Positions 8,117 to 16,561 of a stretch of 64,000 nt of DNA are shown here, piece after piece (within the stretch, counting starts at the first letter, position 1; the number at the start of each line of letters is the position of its first letter). The notes below the pieces were generated by a model. The model was not told where the DNA came from. It saw only the letters and a list, made by a program, of their open reading frames with translations, and searched no databases. The stretch is taken from assembly GCF_050920705.1 (NCBI RefSeq), contig NZ_CP154799.1, positions 2,790,001 to 2,854,000 on the forward strand, read 5' to 3'. The translations under genes were made by a program, and so were the position numbers. The DNA is from Regnicoccus_A sp014224355. GTDB taxonomy: Bacteria; Cyanobacteriota; Cyanobacteriia; PCC-6307; Cyanobiaceae.

Positions 8117-9001
8117 TCAGGCTCCGATCAGAGCCTCCAGGGCTGCCGTCACGTCGGCCTGGCGCATCAGTGCCTCACCCACCAGCACCGCATCGGCGCC
8201 TGCACCCATCACCCGGTCGAGATCATCCCGGCTGGTCAGCCCCGATTCGCTCACAAGCAGCGCTCCCCGCTCCCGCAGGCGCTGGCCGTAGCGGGCCATC
8301 AGCGCCTCGGTGGTGGCCAGATCGGTGTGGAAGCTGGTCAGATCGCGGTTGTTGATCCCGATCAGATCCACACCCGCCAGCGCCAGAGCCCGCTCCATCT
8401 CGGGGGCGTCATGCACCTCCAGCAACACCGCCAGCCCCAGGGCGTGGGCCACCTTGAGCAGGTAGATGAGGTCCTGGTCGGAGAGGATCGCGGCGATCAG
8501 CAGGGCGGCATCAGCCCCTGCGGCGCGGGCCTGATAGAGCTGGTAAGGGGTGAGGATGAAGTCCTTGCAGAGCAGGGGAATGTCCACGGCCTGCCGCACC
8601 TCCACCAACACCTCGAAGCCCCCCTGGAAGAAGGCCTTGTCGGTCAGCACCGACAGGCAGCTCGCCCCTCCGGCCTGGTAGCCGCGGGCGATGGCCACGG
8701 GGTCGAAGGCTTCTCGGATCACGCCCTTGCTCGGGCTGGCCTTCTTCACCTCGGCGATCACAGCCGGTTTGCGGCAGCTGGCACGCAGGGCGGCCACGAA
8801 GTCTCGGCAGGGGGGAAGATCGGCCACCTGCCGCTTGAGCTTCTCGAGGGGCACACGCTCGCGCGAGGCTGTCACCTCCCGGTCCTTCTCCCAGACGATC
8901 TCCTCGAGGATGTGGCGCGGGGCCGCCTCCTCATGGGGGATGCCGTATTGCAGGTGGGCCACCCGCACGGGGGGATTGGGCGGGCGACGACGGATCTCCA
9001 A
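8117..9001 (-). CDS. trpC: Indole-3-glycerol-phosphate synthase
   Basis: Tryptophan pathway enzyme that closes the indole ring on carboxyphenylaminodeoxyribulose phosphate. A TIM barrel with VIAEVKKASPSKGVIR, LSVLTDKAFFQGGFE, LLCKDFILTPYQLYQARAAG, ALLIAAIL, VLLEVHDAPEMERAL, GINNRDL, SESGL and AVLVGEALMR, covering the catalytic Lys and Glu motifs. I start it at TTG 9001 because picocyanobacterial TrpC proteins begin with EIRRRPPNP, which here directly follows this codon. An upstream ATG at 9127 lies inside lpd and its peptide has no family support. 294 residues; 76 bp downstream of lpd on the same strand. Confidence 0.93.
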   Translation of the reverse strand: MEIRRRPPNPPVRVAHLQYGIPHEEAAPRHILEEIVWEKDREVTASRERVPLEKLKRQVADLPPCRDFVAALRASCRKPAVIAEVKKASPSKGVIREAFDPVAIARGYQAGGASCLSVLTDKAFFQGGFEVLVEVRQAVDIPLLCKDFILTPYQLYQARAAGADAALLIAAILSDQDLIYLLKVAHALGLAVLLEVHDAPEMERALALAGVDLIGINNRDLTSFHTDLATTEALMARYGQRLRERGALLVSESGLTSRDDLDRVMGAGADAVLVGEALMRQADVTAALEALIGA

Positions 9002-9077
9002 GGACTGGCGAAAGCGGAAGCGGGACTTCGATCGTAGGAGCGCTGAGCCCGCCCCTTCCGACGGTGACGTTCTCTCC

Positions 9078-10526
9078 TCAGGCCAGGGCCCCGGCCGCCT
9101 GCTTGTAGGCCACTTCCACCACTTCACTCAGGGTGGGGTGGGTGTGCACCTCGCTGGCCAGCTCACGCACGCTCTGGCGGCGGGCCACGGCATTGGCGAT
9201 CTCCTGGATCAGGTCGGCGGCATGCAGACCGTAGATGTGGGCGCCCAGCACCTCACCGCTGGAGCGGTTGAACAAGAGTTTCATCAGGCCGTCGCTTTCC
9301 AGTTCCGCCAGCGCCTTGGAGTTGGCTTTGAAGTAGCTGCGCACGAGACCCAGCTCAAAGCCCTCGGCGGCAGCCTGCTCCCTGGCCTCAGCTTCGCTCA
9401 GCCCCACCGAGCTGATCTCGGGGTGGGTGAAGGTGGCCGCCGGAATCGAGCGGTAATCGATCAGGCGCTGATGGCCCAGGATGTTATCCACGGCCACGCC
9501 CCCCTGGGCGGCGGCAGTGTGAGCCAGCATCATCTTTCCGGTCACATCGCCCACAGCCCAGAGGTGCGGCACCGGGTTGCCATCCACCAGCACGCGCATG
9601 GCCTCATCCACCGGAATGAAGCCGCGGTTGGTGGTCACACCGACGCTCTGGAGATTGAGATCCCTGCTCACGGGCACCCGGCCGGTGGCGACCAGCACCG
9701 CATCCACCTCCAGGGTCTCCACCGGCTCCCGAGTGGCCATCTCCACCAGCTCGATCCGCACCGGTGATCCCGGGGTCACCGTCTTGGCCAGCACCCCGGA
9801 GCGGGCATCGATGTCGCGGCCGTCGATCAACTTGCGGGCTGCGATCTTGGCGATGTCGGGATCGAAGGTGGGCATCACCCGATCGAGCGCTTCGATCATC
9901 GTGACCTCACAGCCGAGGGCCGTGTAGACGTCGGCGAATTCCAGGCCGATGTACCCACTGCCGATGATCGCGATCCAACGGGGCAGCCACTCGAGGCTGA
10001 TGGCCTCGTCGCTGGTGAAGACCGTGCGGCCGTCGGTTTCGATCCCGGGGGGCACGAAGGGATCGGAGCCTGTGGCGAGGATCACATCCCGGGCGGAATA
10101 CACCCGCTCGATGCCGCCAGCTTCCCGCACCGCCACCCGCTGGGATCCCTCCAGCCGGCCCTTGCCCCGCAGGATCGTGGCGCCCGCGCGCTCCAGCGTC
10201 TTGGTGAGGTTGGTGCGGATCGTGGTCACCAGCTGGTTGGCGTGGTCGGCGATCTTCTGGCGCTCGAAGCGCACCGGAGCCGCATGGATGCCGAAGCCCC
10301 TCAGGTGCTCAGCATCTGCCAGCTCCCGCACCCGGCCGCTGGCGGCCAGCAGGGCCTTGGAGGGCACGCAGCCACGGTTGACGCAGGTGCCGCCCATGTC
10401 GCGCGATTCCACGATCGCCGTGCGCAGGCCATGGTCGGCAGCATGCTTGGCGGCGTCGAAGCCGCCATAACCGGCACCGATCACGATCAGATCGAAATCA
10501 AAGTTGGCTGCACTGGCGTCGCTCAC
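9078..10526 (-). CDS. lpdA: Dihydrolipoyl dehydrogenase (E3)
   Basis: FAD flavoprotein that reoxidises lipoamide in pyruvate dehydrogenase and the glycine cleavage system. 482 residues. IVIGAGYGGFDAAKHAA is the FAD dinucleotide fold, GGTCVNRGCVPSKALL the redox disulfide, IIGSGYIGLEFADVY the NAD fold, VGDVTG the second FAD motif, and HTHPTLSEVVEVAYK the C-terminal catalytic His-Glu pair. The GTG start overlaps the stop of the upstream SpoU-family gene as GTGA, so the two are translationally coupled. Confidence 0.95.
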   Translation of the reverse strand: MSDASAANFDFDLIVIGAGYGGFDAAKHAADHGLRTAIVESRDMGGTCVNRGCVPSKALLAASGRVRELADAEHLRGFGIHAAPVRFERQKIADHANQLVTTIRTNLTKTLERAGATILRGKGRLEGSQRVAVREAGGIERVYSARDVILATGSDPFVPPGIETDGRTVFTSDEAISLEWLPRWIAIIGSGYIGLEFADVYTALGCEVTMIEALDRVMPTFDPDIAKIAARKLIDGRDIDARSGVLAKTVTPGSPVRIELVEMATREPVETLEVDAVLVATGRVPVSRDLNLQSVGVTTNRGFIPVDEAMRVLVDGNPVPHLWAVGDVTGKMMLAHTAAAQGGVAVDNILGHQRLIDYRSIPAATFTHPEISSVGLSEAEAREQAAAEGFELGLVRSYFKANSKALAELESDGLMKLLFNRSSGEVLGAHIYGLHAADLIQEIANAVARRQSVRELASEVHTHPTLSEVVEVAYKQAAGALA

Positions 10527-11401
10527 CTGGGCTGCTGCGGTTGTTGTCCCGCATTCTCCCCCGTCAGCTGACGCCAGCGCTCCAGCAGCAGCGGCGCCGC
10601 GGCCACCGCCACATTCAGGGATTCCACCGCCCCGCTGTGGGGGATGGTGACCTGATGGCTGCTGGCCGCCAGCAACTCCGGGGCCAGCCCGGAGCCCTCG
10701 TTGCCGAGCAGCAGCACCGTGGGGCGGGTCCAGTCGAACTGCCAGTAGGGCATCCCGCCGGCCACCACCGAGGCCACCACCTGGGCACCCGCCGAGCGGG
10801 CGGCTTCCAGGTGAGGCAGCAACTGCTCGAGCCGGCGGCAGGGCAGCGCCAGGGCAGCGCCGGCGGAGGCACGCAGCACCTTGGGCTGCCAGGGATCAGC
10901 CCCCTCCGCCAGCCAGAGCTCCTCCACGCCCGCCGCCAGGGCGGTGCGCATCAAGGTGCCGAGGTTGCCGGGGTCCTGGAGGCGATCGAGCGCGAGCACG
11001 AAATCGCAGCGAGGGCGGGGCGTCGGCTCCGGCCACGGCAACGTGAGCACCACCCCATCAGGGTGGGCGGTGGTGGCCACCGCCTCCAGCACCGGCCCTG
11101 AGACGGGCTGCAGCACCGCCAGAGCCCCCGGATGGGCCACCAGCAGTGGCCGGTGGCGCTCGATCCAGCTGGGACTGGCCAGCAGTTGCCGGGGCTGCAG
11201 GCCCAGACGCAGGGCTTCTTCAAGCAGATGGGTTCCCTCCAGCAGCAGCAGCCCCTGGTCCCGGCGGCCACGGGGCTGTTGCAGGGCGCGAAAGCGTGCC
11301 ACCAGGGGATTGCGGCGGCTGGTGATCAGGCCTGGAGCCGGCGAGAGCGGGGCCTCAACGGACGCTCCGCTGGGCTCAGAACGTCTGTCGGCGGCGCACA
11401 T
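10523..11401 (-). CDS. TrmH/SpoU-family RNA 2'-O-methyltransferase
   Basis: SPOUT methyltransferase of rRNA or tRNA; the exact nucleotide cannot be told from sequence. ITSRRNPLVARFRAL and LLLLEGTHLLEEAL form the substrate-binding N-domain (residues ~25-100). The knotted catalytic domain has ALDRLQDPGNLGTLMRTALA, LLLGNEGSGL and the C-terminal IPHSGAVESLNVAVAAAPLL, which match SpoU motifs 1-3. Its 3' end overlaps lpdA by 4 nt. ATG 11401 overlaps the upstream conserved ORF by 26 nt; a GTG at 11359, closer to the conserved ITSRRNPLV, is a plausible true start. Confidence 0.88.
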   Translation of the reverse strand: MCAADRRSEPSGASVEAPLSPAPGLITSRRNPLVARFRALQQPRGRRDQGLLLLEGTHLLEEALRLGLQPRQLLASPSWIERHRPLLVAHPGALAVLQPVSGPVLEAVATTAHPDGVVLTLPWPEPTPRPRCDFVLALDRLQDPGNLGTLMRTALAAGVEELWLAEGADPWQPKVLRASAGAALALPCRRLEQLLPHLEAARSAGAQVVASVVAGGMPYWQFDWTRPTVLLLGNEGSGLAPELLAASSHQVTIPHSGAVESLNVAVAAAPLLLERWRQLTGENAGQQPQQPR

Positions 11402-11624
11402 GCATCGGATCCTTGATCAGAACACCGGACTCCTCCAGATCGATGCCGCGTATCGAGGCCACCTCTCCCTCGATGCCCTCACTGCTGAGGTTCTCCACCA
11501 GACGACCCATCACGATGTCTTCGATGGTGGATTCATCCATGCCATCGGGGGTAAGACTCTCGAGAAACTTGCCAATTTTCTTGGCGACGACCTCAGAGGA
11601 GTTCGTGATCTTGATGACAATCAT
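11376..11624 (-). CDS. Conserved cyanobacterial hypothetical protein, 82 aa
   Basis: Function unknown. MIVIKITNSSEVVAKKIGKF opens the protein and HVRRRQTF closes it. The middle is acidic and helical (LTPDGMDESTIEDIVMGRLVENLSSEG can be read from 11546 downwards). No membrane segment, no cysteines. I recall similar ORFs of the same length in other picocyanobacteria but cannot name a family. It lies between tRNA-Leu(CAG) and the SpoU-family gene on the same strand, with its end overlapping that gene. Confidence 0.75.
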   Translation of the reverse strand: MIVIKITNSSEVVAKKIGKFLESLTPDGMDESTIEDIVMGRLVENLSSEGIEGEVASIRGIDLEESGVLIKDPMHVRRRQTF

Positions 11625-11698
11625 TGGTGAGGCGCCACCACGGTTGAGAGCACTGCCCCGGCAAGGGGCGTGAAGGGAGGGCGTGGGCTAAAGAAAAA

Positions 11699-11782
11699 TG
11701 CGGATGGGGAGACTTGAACTCCCACGACATTGCTGCCACTAGTACCTGAAACTAGCGCGTCTACCAATTCCGCCACATCCGC
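11699..11782 (-). tRNA. tRNA-Leu(CAG)
   Basis: Minus-strand class II tRNA. The acceptor arms GCGGATG and CATCCGC pair exactly, with discriminator A at 11699. Anticodon stem CTAGT/ACTAG encloses loop TTCAGGT, giving anticodon CAG (reads CUG). A long variable arm and T-loop TTCAAGT are present. CCA is not encoded. Confidence 0.95.
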
Positions 11783-11967
11783 TGGCGTGCCGCCGAAGCG
11801 ACCGTGGAACCTTAAATCACGGAGGGGCGCACCGACCAGCGCAAGACCCCTGCAGAGGCAACGGTCGGGCAGACTTGCTACCAACCATGACAGTTCCTCG
11901 GGCGGACGCCTAGACGGTCGCCGGCTTGGTTGTCAAGATTCCGGGACCAAAAGTCGGACCGAACGCC

Positions 11968-13267
11968 ATGACCCTGACCGTCGCTCCGACACCCACCGCC
12001 GTGCTCGCTCCTCAGCTGGAGATCAGTGGTGGCCGTCGGTTGTCCGGCGAAGTTCGGGTCAGTGGGGCCAAGAATTCCGCCCTGGTGCTGATGGCGGCCT
12101 GCCTGCTCAGCCGCGACACCCTTCGCCTGAGCAACGTCCCCCCCTCACCGACATCGCCGCGATGGGCGAGATCCTCGCCGCCCTCGGTGTGCAGGTCCGC
12201 CGAGGGCTCGACTGGGTGGAGCTCGACGCCAGCCACCTGAGCCAGTCGACTCCTCCCTACGAGCTGGTCAACAGCCTCAGGGCCAGCTTCTTCTGCATCG
12301 GCCCCCTGTTGGCACGCATGGGCATCGCCAAGGTGCCTCTGCCCGGTGGCTGCCAGATCGGCTCACGGCCGGTCAGTGAGCATGTCAAGGGCCTCAAGAC
12401 CCTCGGAGCCCAGGTCAGCATCGAGCATGGAGTGGTCTCGGCGGCGGTGCCGGGCCGCAGTCAGCGTCTCAGCGGCGGTCGCATTCACCTGGAATGCCCG
12501 AGTGTCGGCGCTACCGAAACCCTGATGATGGCCGCCGCCCTGGCCGAGAGTGAAACGGTGATCGAGAACGCTGCCCTTGAGCCTGAGGTGGTGGATCTGG
12601 CCGGCCTCCTCAATGCCATGGGGGGAGGGTCCGCGGTGCTGGCACCCCCACAATCGTGATTGATGGCGTGGATCGCCTGCACGGGGCCGATTACGCCGTG
12701 ATCCCTGACCGCATCGAAGCCGGCACCTTCCTGCTGGCTGCCGCCATCACCCGCTCGGCCCTGAGGGTCACCCCTGTGATTCCCGATCATCTCGGCGCCG
12801 TGCTCACCAAACTGGTTGATGCCGGCTGCGAGCTGATTCCCGACGGCGAGGGCATGACGCTGCGCGCCGAGCACATCCACGCTGTCGACCTGCGCACCCA
12901 ACCCTTCCCAGGCTTTCCCACCGACCTGCAGGCCCCGTTCATGAGCGTGCTGGCCACGGCCCGGGGCACCAGCATGGTGGTGGAAAACATCTTCGAAAAC
13001 CGTCTGCAGCACGTGGCTGAACTCCAACGGATGGGCGCCGACATCCGCATGCAGGGGAACACCGCCCTGGTGGAGGGAGTGGCCAGCCTCAGCGGTGCTC
13101 CTGTGCAGGGCACCGACCTCCGTGCCTCGGCGGCGATGGTTCTGGCGGGACTGGCCGCCGATGGCATCACCAACGTCCGCGGTCTGGAGTTCCTCGACCG
13201 TGGTTACGCCGATTTCGAAGGCAAGCTCAACCGCGTCGGCGCTTCGATCCGGCGCGTCGAGCCCTGA
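11968..13267 (+). CDS. murA: UDP-GlcNAc 1-carboxyvinyltransferase, frame broken twice as read
   Basis: First committed enzyme of peptidoglycan synthesis: transfers enolpyruvate from PEP to UDP-GlcNAc. The product is recognisable only across three frames: from ATG 11968 (LEISGGRRLSGEVRVSGAKN), then LTDIAAMGEILAALGVQVRR, PLPGGCQIGSRPV, GATETLMMAAALAE, and after a second switch IDGVDRLHGADYAVIPDRIEAGTF (readable from 12656) through DLRASAAMVLAGLAADG to RRVEP. Switch 1 is at a run of seven C (12138-12144) where eight would keep frame; switch 2 is at six G (12620-12625) where seven would. Both are single missing bases in homopolymers, and the protein is otherwise well conserved, so I infer sequence errors in an intact gene. 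Confidence 0.88.
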
Positions 13268-13297
13268 AAGCTCCTCCCCACGTAAAGTCGCGGTCGC

Positions 13298-13379
13298 GGG
13301 AGCGTGCCGGAATTGGTAGACGGACTCGACTCAAAATCGAGCGCCCTCGGGCATGTGGGTTCAAGTCCCACCGCTCCCA
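13298..13379 (+). tRNA. tRNA-Leu(CAA)
   Basis: GGGAGCG (13298-13304) pairs with CGCTCCC (13372-13378), discriminator A 13379. Anticodon stem CTCGA/TCGAG encloses CTCAAAA, anticodon CAA (reads UUG). Long variable arm and T-loop TTCAAGT fit a leucine class II tRNA. No encoded CCA. Confidence 0.95.
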
Positions 13380-13426
13380 TCAACCTGGCTCACCCCAGTC
13401 TGTCAGCCCTGAAATCCCAACCGCCC

Positions 13427-14641
13427 GTGGCACCCAGCTCAGCCTCGGCGGTGATGGACACCTACGCCCGGCTCCCTCTCGAGCTGGTCAGGGGCCGCGG
13501 GGTGTGGGTGTGGGATCAGCAGGGTCGGCGATATCTCGATTGCGTGGCCGGCATCGCCACCTGCACTCTCGGCCATAGTGATCGGGTCATGCGCCTGGCC
13601 CTGGGCAGGCAGTTGAGGCGCCTGCAGCATGTTTCCAATCTCTATCGGATTCCTGAGCAGGAGGAACTGGCCCGCTGGATCGTGGGGCGCAGCTGCGCCG
13701 ATCGGGTCTTCTTCTGCAATTCCGGCGCCGAAGCCAACGAAGCGGCCATCAAGCTGGCCCGCAAGCATGGCCACCAGGTGCGGGGGATCGAGCGCCCGCT
13801 GATCCTCACCGCTCAGGCCAGTTTCCATGGCCGTACCCTCGCGGCGGTGAGCGCCACCGGCCAGCCCAAGTACCACCAGGGCTTCGAGCCGATGGTGGAA
13901 GGGTTCCACTTCTTCCCTTACAACGACACCGCCGCTTTCGAAGCCCTGCTGAGTCGCAGCGAGGCCGACGGTCCCCGGGTGGCGGCCGTGATCCTGGAGC
14001 CCCTCCAGGGGGAGGGGGGCGTCAATCCTGGAGATCCGGCCTTCTTCCAGCGGGTGCGCCAGCTGTGCGATCAACACAGCATCCTGCTGATCTTCGACGA
14101 GGTCCAGATCGGAATGGGCCGCAGCGGCTGCCTCTGGGGCTACGAGAAGCTGGGCGTCGAGCCCGATGCCTTCACCACAGCCAAGGGACTGGGCGGAGGC
14201 TTCCCGATCGGGGCCCTGGCGGTGAAGCAGGCCTTCGATCATTTCCGTCCAGGCGACCACGCCAGCACCTTCGGGGGCAACCCCCTGGCCTGCCGCGCCG
14301 CCCTCACCGTGGCCCAGGAACTGGAGCGGCGTCTGCTGGTGCCCCACGTGCAGCGCATGGGCGAGCTGCTGCAACAGCTGCTCGCGGAGCTGGTGAGCCG
14401 CCACCCCCAGTTGCTCGAAGGAGTACGCGGCTGGGGGCTGCTCCAGGGACTGGTGCTGCGCCCGGAGGCTCCCACCGCCCCCCAGATCGTGCAGTCAGCC
14501 ATTGAAGTGGGCTTGCTGGTGGTGCCCGCCGGTCCAAGGGTGGTACGGCTGGTACCGCCCCTGGTGATTCAGCCCCGCCAGTTGCGGCAGGCGGTGGCGC
14601 TGCTGGAGCAAGCCCTGCTGGCGATCAGCGCGGGCACCTGA
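13427..14641 (+). CDS. argD: Acetylornithine aminotransferase
   Basis: PLP enzyme of arginine synthesis: transfers the amino group from glutamate to N-acetylglutamate semialdehyde. Class III signature: VMDTYARLPLELVRG, FFCNSGAEANEAAIKLARK, SFHGRTLAAVSATGQ, ILEPLQGEGGV, LLIFDEVQIGMGRSG and the PLP lysine in TTAKGLGGGFPIGAL; the C-terminus has GLLVVPAGPRVVRLVPPL. Start is GTG 13427 (nine residues before MDTYARLPL) or ATG 13454; the frame runs back into the tRNA, so longer versions are artefacts. folC follows 31 bp downstream on the same strand. Confidence 0.93.
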   Translation: MAPSSASAVMDTYARLPLELVRGRGVWVWDQQGRRYLDCVAGIATCTLGHSDRVMRLALGRQLRRLQHVSNLYRIPEQEELARWIVGRSCADRVFFCNSGAEANEAAIKLARKHGHQVRGIERPLILTAQASFHGRTLAAVSATGQPKYHQGFEPMVEGFHFFPYNDTAAFEALLSRSEADGPRVAAVILEPLQGEGGVNPGDPAFFQRVRQLCDQHSILLIFDEVQIGMGRSGCLWGYEKLGVEPDAFTTAKGLGGGFPIGALAVKQAFDHFRPGDHASTFGGNPLACRAALTVAQELERRLLVPHVQRMGELLQQLLAELVSRHPQLLEGVRGWGLLQGLVLRPEAPTAPQIVQSAIEVGLLVVPAGPRVVRLVPPLVIQPRQLRQAVALLEQALLAISAGT

Positions 14642-14672
14642 ATCGAGGCGGCCACTGACTGCCTTCAATCCG

Positions 14673-15968
14673 GTGCCAGCCATCGATACGTTCGCCGACC
14701 TGATCGAGCCCTTCAGCCGCCGCGGTGTGGACCTGGGCCTGGAGAGGATGCGCAGCGCCCTGGCGGAGCTGGGCCATCCCGAGCGCCGCTTCCCGGCCGT
14801 GCAGGTGGCGGGCACCAATGGCAAGGGATCGATCTGCACCCTGGTGCACGCAGCCCTGCTGGCCAGTGGCCTGCGCGCCGGGCTCTACACCTCTCCCCAC
14901 CTGGTGAGCTGGTGCGAGCGGATCCAGCTGGGGGACGGACCGATCGACGCCCAGGAGCTGCGCCGGCTGCTGAGCGACCTGCAGCCCCTGGCCCGGCGCC
15001 ACGATCTCACCCCCTTCGAGCTGGTGACCCTGGCGGCCTTCCAGGCCTTCGCCGAGGCAGGCCTCGATCTGGTGGTGCTGGAGGTGGGCCTGGGGGGACG
15101 ACTGGATGCCACCACCGTCCATCCCGAGCGCCAGGTGCTGGGATTCGCCGCGATCGGCATGGACCACTCCGAAGTGCTCGGCTCCACCATCGCGGCCATC
15201 GCCGCCGAGAAAGCGGGGATCTTCACCCCGGGCAGCCTGGCGGTGAGTGGACCCCAGCAACCGGAAGCCGCGGCGGTGCTGCACCAGCGCGCCCTGGAAA
15301 GCTGCAGCGACTTGCACTGGGTGGAACCCCTGGCCATGGCCGAAGGGGATCTGGTGGCAGGCCAGCTGCGCTGGCGCAGCGGCCTGCCCGGCCTGGTGCA
15401 GCGGCACAACGCCGCGGTGGCTCTCGGCCTGGTGCGTGCCCTGCGCCAGCGGGGCTGGAGGATCCCCGATCAGGCCATCGTTGAGGGTTTTGAGCGGGCC
15501 CGCTGGCCGGCGCGGCTGCAACGGGTGCGCTGGCAGGGACAGCCCCTGCTGCTGGATGGGGCCCACAACCTGCCGGCCGCGGAAGCCTTGCGGCAGGAAC
15601 TGGATCAGGGCGGTGCCGCTCAAGGCGGACGGTGCTGGCTGCTGGGGGTTCTGGCAAACAAACCAGCGCCTGAGATGCTCCGGGCCCTGCTGGCTGCAAG
15701 CGATCGGGCCTGGCTGGTGCCAGTGCCGGAGCACCCTTGCTGGTCGCTCGAGCCGCTGCTGGAGGCGGCACCCGAGCTGACGGGCCGTCTGAGAGCGAGC
15801 CCCTCTGTGGCTGAGGGCCTTGCGGCCGCAACCACCGGCGCTGGAGGCCAGACGGTGGTCGTGGCTGGATCGCTCTATCTGATCGGGGCCCTGATCAGAT
15901 CGGGCACGTTGCAGGATCCGCAGCGATCCGGGGGAGAGTGGAGAGAGAACCCCACGGCAGCGCCATGA
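14673..15968 (+). CDS. folC: Folylpolyglutamate / dihydrofolate synthase
   Basis: Mur-ligase-fold ATPase that adds glutamate to dihydropteroate and folates. AGTNGKGSICTLVHAAL is the ATP loop, LYTSPHLVSWCERI and LVVLEVGLGGRLDATTV the folate loop and metal site, IGMDHSEVLGSTIAAIAAEK and LLLDGAHNLPAAEAL (C-domain) complete the signatures. 431 residues from a GTG start at 14673. Its stop overlaps the ATG of the pentapeptide-repeat gene (ATGA, 15965-15968). folP, another folate gene, lies far away at 59.5 kb. Confidence 0.94.
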   Translation: MPAIDTFADLIEPFSRRGVDLGLERMRSALAELGHPERRFPAVQVAGTNGKGSICTLVHAALLASGLRAGLYTSPHLVSWCERIQLGDGPIDAQELRRLLSDLQPLARRHDLTPFELVTLAAFQAFAEAGLDLVVLEVGLGGRLDATTVHPERQVLGFAAIGMDHSEVLGSTIAAIAAEKAGIFTPGSLAVSGPQQPEAAAVLHQRALESCSDLHWVEPLAMAEGDLVAGQLRWRSGLPGLVQRHNAAVALGLVRALRQRGWRIPDQAIVEGFERARWPARLQRVRWQGQPLLLDGAHNLPAAEALRQELDQGGAAQGGRCWLLGVLANKPAPEMLRALLAASDRAWLVPVPEHPCWSLEPLLEAAPELTGRLRASPSVAEGLAAATTGAGGQTVVVAGSLYLIGALIRSGTLQDPQRSGGEWRENPTAAP

Positions 15969-16561
15969 CCCCCGCCACGCGCTCGAACCAGCCCCATGGG
16001 GCGGACCACCGGCGCGGCTGGCCCGGGGTCCTGCCCTTGCTGGTGGCGCTGGGGCTGCTGGTCACCGCGCTGCTGGCAGGACCCTGGAGCCCCCCCGCCC
16101 TGGCCCTCGACACCAGCACAGGAGTGGGATTACAGGATCGCGCCCTGTTCCAGGACCGGGTCGATTTCACCCTCACCAACCAGGACGGCAAGGATTTCAG
16201 CGGACAGCAGCTGGCCAACACCTCCTTCGCCGGAGTGATGGCCCGTGATGCCGATTTCAGTGGGGCCGACCTCCACGGATCGATCCTCACCCAGGCCGCC
16301 TTCCTGCGCTCCGATTTCAGTGGCGCCGACCTCTCCGATGCCCTGATGGACCGGGCCGACTTCAGCGGCACCAACCTGAGCGGAGCCCTGCTGAGGGGCG
16401 TGATCGCGGCTGGCAGCAGCTTCAGTGGTGCCGTGATCGATGGCGCCGACTTCAGCGACGCCCTGCTTGATCGCTCCGATCAGCGTGCACTCTGTCTGCG
16501 GGCCAAGGGGACCCATCCGCTCACGGGGGTGAGCACCCGCCTCAGCCTCGACTGCGCGTAG
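15965..16561 (+). CDS. Pentapeptide-repeat protein with signal peptide (probable lumen/periplasm)
   Basis: 198 residues from ATG 15965. Basic N-terminus, then a hydrophobic stretch (LLVALGLLVTALLAGPW) and PPALALD, a Sec-type signal with cleavage after ALA. The rest forms about twenty A(D/N)LXX-type units, e.g. DADFSGADLHGSILTQAAF, SDFSGADLSDALMDRADFSG, which fold as a right-handed quadrilateral helix. Such lumenal proteins are common in cyanobacteria; molecular function is unknown. Ends with a Cys-containing cap (LCLRAKGTHPLTGVSTRLSL). Coupled to folC by 4 nt; its end overlaps the convergent FAD oxidase by 20 bp. Confidence 0.9.
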   Translation: MTPATRSNQPHGADHRRGWPGVLPLLVALGLLVTALLAGPWSPPALALDTSTGVGLQDRALFQDRVDFTLTNQDGKDFSGQQLANTSFAGVMARDADFSGADLHGSILTQAAFLRSDFSGADLSDALMDRADFSGTNLSGALLRGVIAAGSSFSGAVIDGADFSDALLDRSDQRALCLRAKGTHPLTGVSTRLSLDCA

